Shown: positions 24,641 to 36,621 of the stretch, in pieces
Layout: the number at the start of each line of letters is the position of its first letter
Numbering within the stretch: position 1 is the stretch's first letter
From: Adiantum capillus-veneris
Taxonomy: Eukaryota > Streptophyta > Polypodiopsida > Polypodiales > Pteridaceae
NCBI GenBank assembly: GCA_014529385.2
Contig: CM043945.1
Coordinates: forward strand, 152,121,741-152,185,740
Reading direction: 5' to 3'
DNA: 64,000 bases
Notes under the pieces: generated by a model
Told to the model about the DNA's origin: nothing
What the model saw: only the letters and a program-made list of their open reading frames with translations
The model's database searches: none
Position numbers and translations under genes: made by a program

Positions 24641-24665
24641 CGCGCGCGTGGATGATGGGGGGCTC
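24623..24665. repeat. GC-rich long hairpin
   Basis: The arms GAGCCTCCCCATCG and GATGATGGGGGGCTC, with further pairing into CCGCGCG/CGCGTGG, form a nearly closed hairpin of about 43 bases. It immediately follows the duplicated GGAGGGTTGGAGCC block and precedes a (GA)n tract at 24,735-24,787. Confidence 0.55.
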
Positions 24666-24726
24666 TAGCCCTTCCTTTTTTTTTTTCAGATGGGACGCCG
24701 AGAGACAGAGAGGGCCCGTCCAACAG

Positions 24727-24734
<8 letters not shown>

Positions 24735-24792
<58 letters not shown>

Positions 24793-26999
24793 TTGGCTTG
24801 TACTAGGAGTTGTAGTAGTAGCTCCCAAACTCCACAACGATGCACTCTCTCTACGCATTGATAGCACCCCTACCAACGAGGCATGATATGCAAGAGGGCT
24901 TCTGTTCCTTGGGCAAAACTGACATACATTATCTTATGCTACTCTGGTGGATCTAAGTGATAGAACTAGTCATTAAGATCTGGGATGCTAGTCATTCTCT
25001 TTCTCAAAGCTTTGGCTGCCCCTTTGACATTTCGTTCCGAGCGGAGCTACCAACCCCAATTGGTTTTCTCTTCTCGCCATTATTGGCTTGTGCTTGAGGT
25101 GACGAAGCTTCATAACCCTCTTCTCGCCATTATTGGCTTGTCCTTGAGCTGACGGAGCTTTATAACCCTCTTCTGCATATTTATATATATGATGTTATCG
25201 GGTGGCTCCGGTTCTAGCTGTTATCGCATGCATCCCATCCTTGTCGTTGTATGGTCATAGGAACTGGTCTATGGATGCTGGGTCACTCTTTTTGCAGGGT
25301 CATCATTGTAATTATTTTTGGTGTTAATACATCACAATTCTGAGTACTGGAGAGAGAGAAAGAGAGAGAGAGAGAGTAGCGATTCTTTACTGTGCCGTAG
25401 CATTTTTTCCTGACTATAAAGGTATGTGCTCCCTTCTGTATATCCAATCTCGTGCGCATCACCAGCCTCCCATACCCCGCAAATGGAAGGTTAGAGGGCC
25501 GCAGAGACTGGAGAAAGGAGTGGGATTAGGAAAAAAGATAAGAGCTGAACAGAGGTAGGGACTTGCAGGAAAGCCAATATTTAACCAAACCCGCAGGAAA
25601 GGAAAGGGGCACTACTAGTACTGAGAGCCAAGTATGCTGGAGAAGAGAAGGCCTTGGTTGCAAATAGGGAATAATCACAATAATCATGTCGGGGTGATGC
25701 TTTAGAAGGTCATTTGTAGCCTATATGAAGGGCATGAAAGAGAAACGCTATTGGGTAGCATGAGCTGGTGTGCCTGAGGGCTAGTATCAAGAGCCGCAGG
25801 CTTCAAGGCAGGAGGAGCACTGGCTTGTAGAAAGCAGGGCTGCAACAAGTATCCTGGAAGATCTCCGTATCAGAGGAAGCTGGCTGCAAGGAAATGCATG
25901 AGAGAATAGAAGGGAGCAGCACGTATGGTGGAGGGAAGAAGAGCCACCAAGGGGCTGCCCTTGAACGAGACAGAGGAGGGCTAGTCATGTGTAAGAGGCC
26001 TATAAGTGCAATGGCCAGAGCCATGGTGAAGGGTGAACTTTTCTTAGCCGTGCTAGCTATGGACAGCAGCAGGTTGGGCACCAACAGTGTAGCCTTCTTC
26101 AATCATGCATCCATGACGGTGACGATTGTGTTGTAACTGTAGAATTTGACGCTGGCAGTGTGCCAAATCTTGCATGTGGTGCTAGAGGAGCCGGGCAAGG
26201 CGATTCACCTCGTCAGCGACGTCACTGGTCACCTATCTGGGGCATTGAAATTGGTCACTAGAACCGTGTACATGGTGCAAGATTTGGTGGACTGGCATTG
26301 TGGGTTGTGTCTTAGGCTGGGTTCACATCGACGGAAGGAATTTGAAAATCTTGTAAACCAACAAAAAAGTGCCATGTGGACCTTGTTGTTCACATAGGGC
26401 GACGGAAAAGTGAGATGGAGAGTGCCACATCGTGGAAGAGAAAAAGGAGATTTATTCCCCCCCCCCCCCCCCCCCCCCCCCATAAGTTCTTTCTTCCACC
26501 CTCCACCTTGGCAAAAAGTGCCATGTTGGCACCAATCACATTAAACTAAACCTCCCACCCTTTTGTCCACACTTGCCTCCTCCTCTTTCTTCCGCCGGCG
26601 CCCAGCGTTCACATAAGAAGGTGGTAGAAATTTGCCTCACATTTTCCTCCACCAGCAATGTGAACACATGGCCAGTGGAAAGGAACGGTTGCAAACTTTT
26701 CCACCTGGAAGAGCTCGTAAAGTGTCTTGTTTTCCGCCGCCGCGATGTGATGTTCTCATTATTCTAAGATCAATGCTTGGAGCCTTTGAGACTTCAATAT
26801 GCCCCAGCCCCCCTCTCCAACCCTCAATAAACCTTTAACTCTCTAGTCACTTGGTTTACCTCCCTGTTTTGTATATCTAGGTTAGCTCTACCAATTCTAC
26901 TTACATGAGCCCAATTTTTTGTAGATACAAACTATTGACGCCTGGGTCCCTCTTATTGAAGCGTTGTGTCCGGTATTTTGATAATTCAGTTCTTCTTTT

Positions 27000-27045
<46 letters not shown>

Positions 27046-27540
27046 TTCCCGACTTTCTTGCACAATGAGTTGCTGCCCAAAAGAGATATGGAGGGTGGTG
27101 GGGCCTCACATGGGATGACCATGCCAGACTGAGCACGAGAGTAGAAGAAGAACAAGAAGGAATGAAATGAAATGAAATGAAATAAAATAAAATGTTATAT
27201 TAACGTCTTTAAAGGCCAAAATGACCTATGAGACCAAATTGATACAATCTTGGTGGATCTAATCCAATGTTTGGTACAAAATAAAAATGAAGTAAAGTGA
27301 AAGACTAAAACCATCATCATCAATGCCCGAGGATGCTTGGAATCGGGTGTTTTCCGAGAAAGTAGTGCATCAATGGATGAAGATCTTCGTCAATGTCCGC
27401 CTTTGTAAATAGTCGTATTGTGCATCTCCCATGTCGTGCTAGAATAGTCCCGATCCTCTAAGTGAGCCTTCATCCATGTCGTGGTCATCCTCATAGATAT
27501 GAGGGTCTAGCTTGCCCGAGCTCAATGGCTTTGTCAACTA
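24735..27540. other. Intergenic stretch with microsatellites, no gene recognised
   Basis: Contains (GA)n at 24,735-24,787, 25,353-25,376 and 27,004-27,043, a poly-C run at about 26,456-26,480, a 50-bp tandem duplication at about 25,070-25,169 (TTCTCGCCATTATTGGCTTG) and a (GAAAT)n run at 27,162-27,182. The frames 25,894-26,136 and 26,146-26,397 (plus) have no recognisable domain. Confidence 0.5.
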
Positions 27541-27544
27541 ATTT

Positions 27545-27900
27545 TAGGTGGGCTTTGAAGTGTGTCGTGAAGCATGCTTGTGTGGCTGCCGAGTCTCTGC
27601 AATGATCTCCCTCTATGAATGTCTTGCACTCCCTGATCTCCTCAAGAGATTCTCCTTGTGTCTACATAGCTCTAGCAAAAACAACCCACTCATCTCATGA
27701 CTCTAGTCAACGATACAAATCCCTCTCTAAATAGAAAATAAAATTGGCCTCGTATCTCATAGTATACCGGACAATGACAAATGTGGTGTACTCTATCTCT
27801 GACTCTATATGACACAGTTGGCATATCTTGGCCTCTATTGGTACTCTCATAAATTTTCTAGTCTCAATCTCTAGTTGATGCAATGTTGTGCACATCTGAT
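27545..27900 (-). pseudogene. LINE-type C-terminal zinc-binding tail, fragment
   Basis: The minus strand reads LHQLEIETRKFMRVPIEAKI followed by CQLCHIESEIEYTTFVI. This is the pattern at the C-terminus of non-LTR reverse transcriptases in which a Cys-x2-Cys and a following His/Cys pair end the protein (typical context: IETGR...P...R.C..C....E.E.HF). The rest of the RT is absent and several stops follow. Confidence 0.5.
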
Positions 27901-29189
27901 CAATAGCACATCGTATCCCATAGGATCAATATGATGTGCATATAGGCTATCTCAATCACATATCCATCCTCTGCTAGTTGGAGAAGATTTTCTCTATAGA
28001 AAGTCATCTTTGTGCCCAACTCCTGTGTCGATTGTAGATCCATGTTCTCCTTGTATCAGGCCAAATCAAATCTTAAGTTTCACATGAAAAGTGGACGTTA
28101 CGAAGGATGCCAACCAATTGCGTGAGAAAATGTTTTGGTATGGAAGGGAATAAAAATTGTAGTAACAAATTACAAAGCCATCAAGTGGGGTTGGTTGCAC
28201 ACATGTTTTTGGTATGAGCAAACCTTTAAAGTCAAGACCATTGCACAATGCATATGGTTATGCAATCATGACACAAGGCATACACAAGCATATAGAGGCA
28301 AGTTAAGTTATCACTTGTAGTTCCTAGCTACATTTTGGCGAATGGATATTGGGACAAATTTAACTAAGCAAGAGAGTACAAGCCTAGTGCAAAGTGATGT
28401 TTGATTTGCACATTTTGCAACACCACTACAAAGCACCAATGATATGTTTGTTGGTCTTATGAAAGGATGTTCATGAAATAGCACAAGTGGAGGCATGGTA
28501 TTTCCAAAGAAGCACAAAAGAGATTGGAGTTCATTGCATGTATGGTTGCAATGTTCTTGGAAGAGAAAGTGGAAAGTGAGTGGAACATGGTATTTTTAGC
28601 TTGATAGAGAGTTGTTATGATGTACATGTACATAAAGGTAGAATCTAGTTGCATTTGCCCTGATTATCAGAAGCTATGCATAAAGCCTTTCTAGCATGTA
28701 ATTATGTGTACATGCATAGACTTGGCTTCAACTAAAAGAGCACATGGTCATTCATCAGGATGCACTAACTCCAATGGACTTTGCATTTGTATTGGGGCAA
28801 ACCCGCAAGATAAACCATGTGATGTAGTGAGCCTAAACCTTTAAGAAAACGGTCTAGAGCTATGCATCAAAGGAGTCATTTCTTATCTATATGAGTTGTA
28901 GAACTACTTCTCTCCACCCTTTGAATTTTTTTTTGAATCCCTCTTGTTATAGATATTGATTCCCGGTTCATATCTTGCCAAATGTTCAAGCTCAAAAGAA
29001 GGACTTTTGGATAATTATGCATTTTCTTTTGGTGTGTATCATATGAGTAATGTCTCTTTTTGGTTAACATTTTTGTGTCATTAAAAAAGGCTCCAAATCT
29101 AAAGTCAAAAAGCTCACAAATTAATTGGTTTTCATTGTAAAAGCTCGAAATCAAAAGCTTGCCAAAAAAACACACTCAAAAAACACAAG
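27901..29189. other. Intergenic stretch, no gene recognised
   Basis: Short frames occur on both strands without domain signatures. No repeats of note were seen. Confidence 0.45.
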
Positions 29190-30690
29190 ATGATATTATT
29201 AGTGAGGGACTAAAAGAAAACATTATGCTTGCACTCCCTTGGTCGACATGTATACCAAATGTGGCAGGCCCCTGGGCTATTTTTAGGAGATGCAAATCAA
29301 GGATGAAATCATCTATGCTTTTGTGTTGAAGGCATGTGTAACTATGCAAGACAACAATACGGGCAACAAAACTCACATGGATATTGTTAGTTAGAGGATG
29401 CTCACAAAATAAGTTGTGCTTGGCATTACCTTGTTGAGATGTATGCCAAATATGGTGTACTTCAAAAAGCACAAGAAATGTTTTTAGGAGATTATTATAT
29501 GGAATGTTGACTTTTGAAATGCATTGAGTTCTTGAGTTCTTTTTTACTATTAAAGTCTAAGAATGCACTGATTGTAGGATATCCCAAGGGGTGGGGCCAG
29601 GAAGTTGTGAACTATTTTCAATTGATGCAAAGCAAGCACATATCTCTAGATGAAATCATTTATGATTGGAGCTTGAAGGGGTGTGGCAATTTGGGAGATG
29701 TTGAGAACAGAACTCACAATGATATTGATATTCAAATGATGTCACGAACACGTTATGCTTGGCACTCCCTTGGTCGACATGTATGCCAAACATGGTCAAG
29801 CCAAGAAGCCTTGGGGTGTTTTCAACTGATGCAAAGCAAGGGAATCTATCCAAATGTCATCTGTTTAAGACATATGGCACTACGCAAGATGATGATAAGG
29901 GCAAACAAATTCACGATGATATTGCTAATCAAGGACTTCTAAAAAAAGAAGTTGTACTTGGCATTTCCTTGGTCGACATGTATGACAAATGTAGCATGGC
30001 TAAGAATCCATGAATATTTTTTAGATGATGTAAAGTGAGCACATCTCTCCTCTTGCTACGAGATTGCTAGTCATAAGATGTCCAAAAGAAGACATTATGC
30101 TTGGCATTGCCTTGTTAAACATGTATGCCAAATGCAGCGAGGCTAGGAGGCCTTCGGCTGTTTTTAGGAGATGCAAAGTAAGGGCATTGCTTCAGATGTA
30201 AACATCTATGCGTTGAGTCTTGAAGGCATGTGGCACTACGCAAGACACTGATATGGGTAACAACATTCATGATGATATTGTTAGTCACGGGCTATTGAAA
30301 ATAGAAGTTGTGCTTGGCATTGCCTTGGTTGACATGTATGCCAAATATGGTGTAGTTTAGAAAGCAATAAAAGTGTGTGGGAAGCTTCTTGTATGGAACG
30401 TAGACTCTTGGAATGCATTGATTGCAAGATATGCAGAACAGGGTCAGGGCCAGGAGGATGTAGTGTACTTCAAAAAGCACAAAGAGTTCTTAAGGAGTTG
30501 ACTATTCCAGAATTTTGTCTTGCAATGCATTGATTGCAAGATATGCCAAAGAGGGGCAAGGCTAAGAAGCTTAGAAGTGTTTTCAGCTAATGCCAAGAGC
30601 ACGCTTCTCTCCAAATGCAATCATCTATGCTTGCATCTTGAAGGCATGTGGAAGTTTGGAGCATGTTGAGATGGGCAAAGAACTCATCTT
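29190..30690 (+). pseudogene. PPR (PLS-class) gene, heavily decayed
   Basis: The plus strand carries many fragments of a PLS-class pentatricopeptide protein in all three frames: LVDMYTKCG near 29,240, WNALI-like and GYPKGWGQEVVNYFQLMQSK near 29,570, LVDMYAKHGQAKKP near 29,775, QLMQSKGIYPNVI near 29,825, GKQIHDDIANQGLLKKEVVL near 29,900, LVDMYDKCS near 29,975, and SPNAIIYACILKACGSLEHV near 30,605. Such proteins bind organelle RNA, one repeat per base, usually for editing or processing. Repeats are in order but broken by many frameshifts and stops, and no terminal E/DYW domain is visible. The style (KACG, GKQIHDDI, LVDMYAKCG) is that of large fern and moss PPR families. Confidence 0.88.
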
Positions 30691-30918
30691 GATATACTAT
30701 TTACTTGGTAAGCCAAAGGTTCTTTTCCTCCTATCTGATCGAACAAGCCACCACGTGGCAACTTATCACTGGCACCTTTTTCACGCTACCATGCTGCCAA
30801 AAAGCTGAAGCTAATCACCGATTAATAAATTATAAGAAACGTCATAGAAGCAAAAGCAGACAGTACAAGCAATTCGTAGTACAGGTAGTTCGCAAAGTTG
30901 ATCCCCAGAAGCAGCAGG

Positions 30919-30921
<3 letters not shown>

Positions 30922-30953
<32 letters not shown>

Positions 30954-31079
30954 GTTCGTGTGTTGATTCGACTCCAGGGTGGTGACACGACTCCAGATGA
31001 GGTCAATTGATCATCGATTCAAATATGAAATCTTTTGTTTTAGTAGCACTAGAACAGACCTCTACCATGGCTTCCCGGG

Positions 31080-31156
<77 letters not shown>

Positions 31157-31260
31157 GGCGTTGATTCGACTCCAGGGTGGTGACTCGTCGACTCTAGACT
31201 AGGCCAATCGATCATCGACTCAAATCTTCCGTTTCAGTAGCACTACAAGAGACCTTTGCC
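30922..31260. repeat. ~200-bp tandem duplication carrying (GT)n/(GA)n
   Basis: (GA)n followed by GTTGATTCGACTCCAGGGTG occurs at about 30,922-30,980 and again at about 31,116-31,178. Both copies continue into a GATCATCGA block and a TTTCAGTAGCACTA/TTTTAGTAGCACTA block. The first ends in a (GT)n tract (31,080-31,115) that abuts the second (GA)n. Confidence 0.8.
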
Positions 31261-31384
31261 ATGTCACAAAATATCTGATCTTTAATGAAGGTTCTGATCA
31301 CGTCGACAAGTAACGAATGCCAAAAACCAGTGCCATGAAAAGCAACGTTTGCTCGTATATAAACCAGTAAAAATTACTGCTTGC

Positions 31385-32463
31385 ATTATTTGCAATGGCA
31401 ATTTGCAGCTTTGCACAGATTTTCACACGTTTGCAAAGCCAGTTCGTAGAGGTGTGTGTCTTCTCTACAATCTATTTTCAACCCTTCCGTTCCGTATTGT
31501 TGCAGCGTCTTCTATGGCTTATCAGTATGTATGCAACATGTGATGTATTTGACCCTCTCTATTCAAAAACACGCCGCTCTCTGTCCGACCTCCTTGCCTC
31601 CTCTAATTCTCTCCACATATGAACCATAGACGAAGGTCTTCTGTGTCTTCTCTCCTCTCCAGGCCCTGTGAGCATGTCATTGACGAGTCCCCTGTTGTTA
31701 ATGATTCTCATAGAAAGGATGCATCTAGTGTCGAAACAGTATGTAAAACAGAAAGGGCAAGTAATTCGGCTTCAGGAGCTTGCCTTTCCATTGTTATGAT
31801 CATCTCTTGACATGCTCTGCCACAACTTCAAGAACTCTCAGTCTGTGGAAATCTCCATTTGCCAAGGTGGGACCATTGCATGAATCTTGTGCTGCTCTGA
31901 GAAAGTTACAACTGGGGGAATGCCCATAGCTAAATCATGCCCCAAAACTCAATTCACTAAGCAAGTACTCACGCTTGATCTTTCTCACTGTGTAGAGTTA
32001 AGGATTGTAGAGGGAAGCTTTTCCTCTTTCACAACTTTAAGACAATTGAAATTGAGAGATTGTGTCAATCTAGAGAGCATTCTAGACCTAGAAACTTGTT
32101 GAACGTGGAATGGATTGATACTCGGGGATGTTCTTCTTTGACATATTTGATCAGAGTTGAGCAGCAAATTACTGCGAGGAAGCACCTGGAAGTGACCGAG
32201 GAGGAGTTTGGCTTTGTCCTGCCCTTCTTGGGACACATGAATCTTGAGTAAGTGTTGAATTGCTAATATTGTTGTCAACAAGCTTAAGCATGAATATATA
32301 CCTCAACCACTTTATGTGGCGATTAATACGGGGCTTATCCCATCTGCAACGCTTCTCTGGAAATGTCATGTATCTAAGTTGTCTACCGCGTCTGGAAAAC
32401 CTAAGCTTGACTGGCTTGGAGGGGCATTCTGACAAGATTCTCTTCCTCGGAAGAGATCAGTGA
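31385..32463 (+). pseudogene. Leucine-rich-repeat (NLR-type) gene fragment, decayed
   Basis: The frame 31,887-32,102 holds LTLDLSHCVELRIVEGSFSS and LRQLKLRDCVNLESI, the LxxLxLxxCxxL pattern of plant intracellular resistance-receptor LRRs. Further LRR-like pieces follow: IEWIDTRGCSSLTYL near 32,115 and LSCLPRLENLSLTGLEG near 32,375. Frames change at least twice, and no nucleotide-binding domain was found upstream. In intact receptors this part senses pathogen effectors; here it is a remnant. Confidence 0.7.
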
Positions 32464-32544
32464 CCTTGAAGCACATCATTTGCAGATCTAGAGCATCATG
32501 ATAAGAGAGTGTCCCTTGTTGATACTTGTAAAGGATTTTAAGTA

Positions 32545-32651
32545 GGGAAAATTATGACAAAATATTGGGGGTATTTTCGGAATTTATGACAAAATATTGG
32601 GAGTATTTTGGGAATTTCCACAAATCAGAAAGGCAATTTGGTAATTTTCCC
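32545..32651. mobile_element. MITE-like element, family 'GGGAAAATTA', short copy 3
   Basis: A 107-bp copy starts GGGAAAATTATGACAAAAT and ends GGTAATTTTCCC, so the outer 10-12 bases are inverted repeats of the same kind as at 24,086-24,565. The middle is two copies of ATGACAAAATATTGGG, matching the inner blocks of the longer members. It looks like an internal-deletion derivative. Confidence 0.7.
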
Positions 32652-32790
32652 TTAAAAGTATGAGTACTCAACCAACTATTATTTTATTGTGCATGGTGAC
32701 TGATTATGCACTGTGATCAACTGTCTGTTGACCATATGTTTATAAATGACACTAGTGTTGCTAATTAATATTCTATTGTTCAGGTAAAAA

Positions 32791-33044
32791 TTGTGAATGT
32801 AAATGGGACTAAAGTAAACAAGTACAAAGTTTGTTAGATCCGCATTTGCAACAGTGATGAGTGGACAAAATACGGTGTCTTTCTCTATGGGGACGTTGAA
32901 CTCGACATGCCAATTACCATGCAATCTTGCATAGGGAAAGCAATAGGCGAATGTATTGTTTGGCCGATGCAAGTTCGCAACATAGAGTTCTCTTTCCAAG
33001 GTTTGATTCAAGCATCGGTCGGTCCCATGTACAGAACCTTGTGA
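32791..33044 (+). pseudogene. Possible transposon-associated domain fragment
   Basis: The frame from 32,791 reads KIVNVNGTKVNKYKVC, a TAG stop, then RICNSDEWTKYGVFLYGDVE, MPITMQSCIGKAIGECIVWP and a TGA at the end. The pattern (V.L.GDVEL..PI....GKAIGE.IVWP) recalls a small domain common in second ORFs of plant CACTA elements (DUF8039-like). This is a weak resemblance and I could not test it. Confidence 0.25.
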
Positions 33045-33634
33045 TTGCAAAGACGCCTAGACTTCTTGAGGACAGACCCGATGTATGATAGCATACTACT
33101 ACATGGCCAACGCGTTGCATAATTGAGGAGAAGCCCTGCTTGGTCTACAAGGAGAGGGCGCACTGCAAATAGGAAACTAGCTAGAATATAAGGTAGGAGA
33201 AAGAGTTGACTTCGGAGCAAAGATAGATAGTGCAATTTAAACAAGGAAAAATTTATTAAAAATTGCATATAACTCTTTATGTAGTGAATCTTGGGCATAG
33301 AATATAAAATTAGATCTGCTTCTCTTTAAGATTAATCAATATGCCATGTCTCCTGTATTTGTCTTAATACATATACTTTTGTATGGAACCTCTACATGAC
33401 GTGCACTGTGTACTTTGCAATTTCAGTCTATGACATTTTAGTGGACGATGATATGTTTAAATATTCACATTGCTTTTTTGTAGCTTGAGTCAAACATTGT
33501 CCTCCGACTTAAACAATTGGTCTGTGATGTAGTTCAAGTTTTATAATCTGTTTATGCTTTTTGTATTTTTGGGTTTGTCAACCTTCCTTAAGTTTAGTTT
33601 AACCATATGTTTCTCTCATGAGTGCATGCTCAAT

Positions 33635-33840
33635 CACTACAACACTCTACGTGCTTTTTGACGCGCAACATTTCGACACGGCGTACCTTTCCACGATCAT
33701 TTCGACAGGCATATCCCACGTCGATGTACGCATCGATAGGTACGTGGCAAAACACGTGGCAATGTCTATCGAAAAGCGCGTATTTCCACGAGTATTTCCA
33801 CGCGTATATCGATGGAAAACAATTTGGGAAAAAGATCCCC
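33635..33840 (+). mobile_element. CACTA transposon 5' terminus and subterminal repeats
   Basis: The sequence CACTACAACACTCTACG at 33,635 has the CACTA terminal signature. It is followed by about 200 bp with repeated short motifs such as TTTCGACA, TTTCCACG and ACGTGGCAA, the usual subterminal transposase-binding pattern. The matching transposase (TNP2) lies on the same strand at 44.6 kb and beyond, once the gypsy insertion is taken out. The 3' terminus is beyond the right edge. No target-site duplication can be checked. Confidence 0.55.
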
Positions 33841-33929
33841 ACCCGTGCGCAAGCGGTCATTTTCGCCTGCGAGAGCGCGCACACAGATCTTGCCCCTTCC
33901 TGGAAACCTGCAGTGCAGGTATTGTTTGC

Positions 33930-33954
33930 TCCCCCCCCCCCCCCCCCTTCCCCA

Positions 33955-33990
<36 letters not shown>

Positions 33991-34013
33991 CTACATTGTT
34001 GTGTGTGTATGTG

Positions 34014-34059
<46 letters not shown>

Positions 34060-34215
34060 GTGTGTGTGTGTGTGTGTGTATGTGTGTATGTAGGAAATTA
34101 AAATGAGAGAGAGAGAGAGAGATGTGTGTGTGTGTAGGAAATTAAAAAGAGAGAGAGAGAGGGAAGTAGAGAGAGAGAAATAGAGAGATAGAGAGTGATA
34201 TATATAGAGAGAGTG
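33930..34215. repeat. Compound microsatellite: poly-C, (CT)n, (GA)n, (GT)n
   Basis: A poly-C run (about 33,931-33,947), (CT)n (33,959-33,987), (GA)n (34,017-34,056), (GT)n (34,059-34,090) and further GA-rich sequence to 34,215. GA-rich sequence resumes directly after the gypsy element at 44,030, so the retrotransposon inserted into this tract. Confidence 0.9.
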
Positions 34216-35089
34216 TGTAAGGTTTCCAGTTTCTGAAACCTTAAAAACTGTACAAAGCTTGTAAAATTAAATTGAAAACCACTGTTGAATGATTCAATCA
34301 TGGCTGATATTGGTATTTTTGGAATCATAAGCAAAGCTTTACTATGGTTAGTAATTTTCAAAATCAGAATCCGATAAAAAATGGAGAAGTTACGAACCCT
34401 GAAAGGTTTCACTAGGAATTCAATTATTTAATAAAAATTGGATGGTTTCAGTAATTATTATTAACAAAAACTTTCTTGTCCTAAGGTTCTAGAATTAACA
34501 GATATTCCAATTTTCATCATTAGAAATCAATAAAATCAACCAAAATCGATTTTGGAAGCTGTGGGGGCAGTGTGGAGCTGGGGGGAACCTGCCAGAGACT
34601 GAAATAGCAGCAATTGGCGCTACCCTGAAGCTGGGGGCTTGCTTGAGGTGTCAAAACCTGCTAGGAACAGCCCAGGGCCCAGAAAAACTATAAAAAGACC
34701 CCCTTTTCTTCATAAAAATTCTCTGACACACTCTCTCATCTAGAGAAATTGATACGCAGAAATCATTAAAGATTAAGCTCTAGTTGGTAAAATTAAACGA
34801 TAATTAGCATAATCCTTTTTAATTAGCAAAGCTAGATTAACATATTTTCTTAATAAATTAAAGATTAATCATAGGTATACTTTAAAATCCTCTGGTAATT
34901 AAATTTTCTCTGCTGCTTGTTGTAATTAAGCTTAGGGATATAAAGCTAATTAATTATTATATCATATTAGGACTGAAATTATCCATATTAATCATAAATT
35001 AAGGGGAAATGTAATAATTAAGTTTTAGATTTAGTTGAGATAATTACCAGAGTTGCATTAGACTGTCATTAAGCTACAAAAATTATCTT

Positions 35090-35880
35090 ATAATTTTTTG
35101 AGTATTTTTCATAATTAATTAAGCAGAATTACACTACTATTTAGAGAAAAATAAAGAGAAAAATAATCAAATTGATTCAAAATGCTTTGATTTATTTATA
35201 AAATATTAATTATATGTTAAGAAACCCATGATAATTATGTTAACCTCAGATAAGTAATTTACCTAATTAATTTAGTAGAAGTATACTATTTTTTGGACAA
35301 ATTAAACGGGGGAAATTAGCAAATTAATTCAAAATTCCTTGAGTTATTTATCAAAGGTTAATTACATTTTAGAAAACCTATGATAGTTATGTTAACCTTA
35401 GATAATTATTTTACCTAATTACCTTAGGAGACTACTCTATTTTTAGGACAAATTTAAAGGGGAAAATTAGCAAATTAATTCAAAATACTTTGAGTTATTT
35501 ATCAAACATTAATTACATTTAATGAAACCTGTGATAATTATGTTAACATTAGATCATTAAGTTACATAATTACTTTAGCAGAATTACTCTATTTTTAGGA
35601 CAAATTAAAAGGGGGAAATTAGCAAATTAATTCAAAATACTTTAATTTATTTATTAGAGGTTAATCACATGTTAGGGAATGTGTGATATTTATCTTAACC
35701 TTAGATAGTTAGTTTACCCAATTATCTCAATAAAATTACATTATTTTTATTGGAAAATAAAATAGGAAAAATAGTAAACTCATCCAAAAACCTTTGATAT
35801 AATTATCAAAGGTAGAACACACCTTGAGAAATCCGTGATAAATACCCCAACCTTAGATAAATAGTTTAAATACTTATTTT
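35090..35880. repeat. Tandem AT-rich repeats inside the gypsy LTR, period about 150 bp
   Basis: Five imperfect units, each with GAATTACTCTATTTTTAGGA, a following AATTAATTCAAAATACTTTG, and TTAACCTTAGATAATTA. Corresponding AATT-TTC positions are about 35,171, 35,323, 35,474, 35,636 and 35,787. The same array is present in the 3' LTR at about 41,440-42,230, so it predates insertion of this copy. Confidence 0.75.
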
Positions 35881-36411
35881 TATTAAAAGTAACTTATTTT
35901 GCCTATAAAATAGATAAAGAAAATTAGTAAATGAATTTATCTACTTGCCAAATAAATATATGAGCTTAAAAATCACTATTGAAGGTTGTGAAATTACCTT
36001 AGCATAAATGGTTGGTGTAACAAATTATTATTAGCAAAATTTTGCTTAAATTAGACCATAAGTATAGGAGGAAAAGGTCATAAATCAAATTTATGAAAAT
36101 TCCTAAAGATAGAACATATCCAATTACAATTTAGGGTGAGTAATCCATTAGCCGATAGAAATTTATAATTTACTAAGGTTAAAAATGGAATATAGACTAA
36201 GGATAAACCTAGTTAAAGGGCTTCACTAATTAAATGGTAATTATGGAAAATTACTTATAGTATAAAGAAGTTACAGGAGGAATATCTCATCCAATTAACT
36301 ATCAAGGATACCTACTTACTCCAAAAATCCTTATTTTTGGGTAAAAAGGAAAAAAAGGAGATTATTCAATTAAACTTCTAATCGATTAAGTCTTTTTATA
36401 AGGCTGTCGAC

Positions 36412-36621
36412 ATGGCTCCAAAGAGAACCAGGGGAAATCCTCTTACCGAGGAAGAGGATGTTAGCAACAAAAGAAATAAAGCCACTAATAACCATGAGGT
36501 TGGGCCTAGCCATACGTCGACAGAGGAAAGTCTATGGGCTCCCGCCCAACAGCACATGGACGAGCTGTCCCAGGTGGATTTCTATTTTGTTCACTTCAAA
36601 TCTTTTAAAGTTCATTTTTAA
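36412..36621 (+). CDS. Short basic ORF in the 5' LTR, gag-start-like
   Basis: A 69-codon frame begins MAPKRTRGNPLTEEEDVSNK, then turns into a Gln/His/Asp-rich stretch. It lies in the LTR and is also open in the other LTR (42,752-42,961) with about ten substitutions. Plant gypsy gag proteins often begin with a basic MAPxRxR-like segment, and a possible splice donor (CCCAG/GTGGAT) follows at about 36,572. It may be a gag leader exon encoded in the LTR. No gag body remains inside the element, so this is inference. Confidence 0.4.
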   Translation: MAPKRTRGNPLTEEEDVSNKRNKATNNHEVGPSHTSTEESLWAPAQQHMDELSQVDFYFVHFKSFKVHF

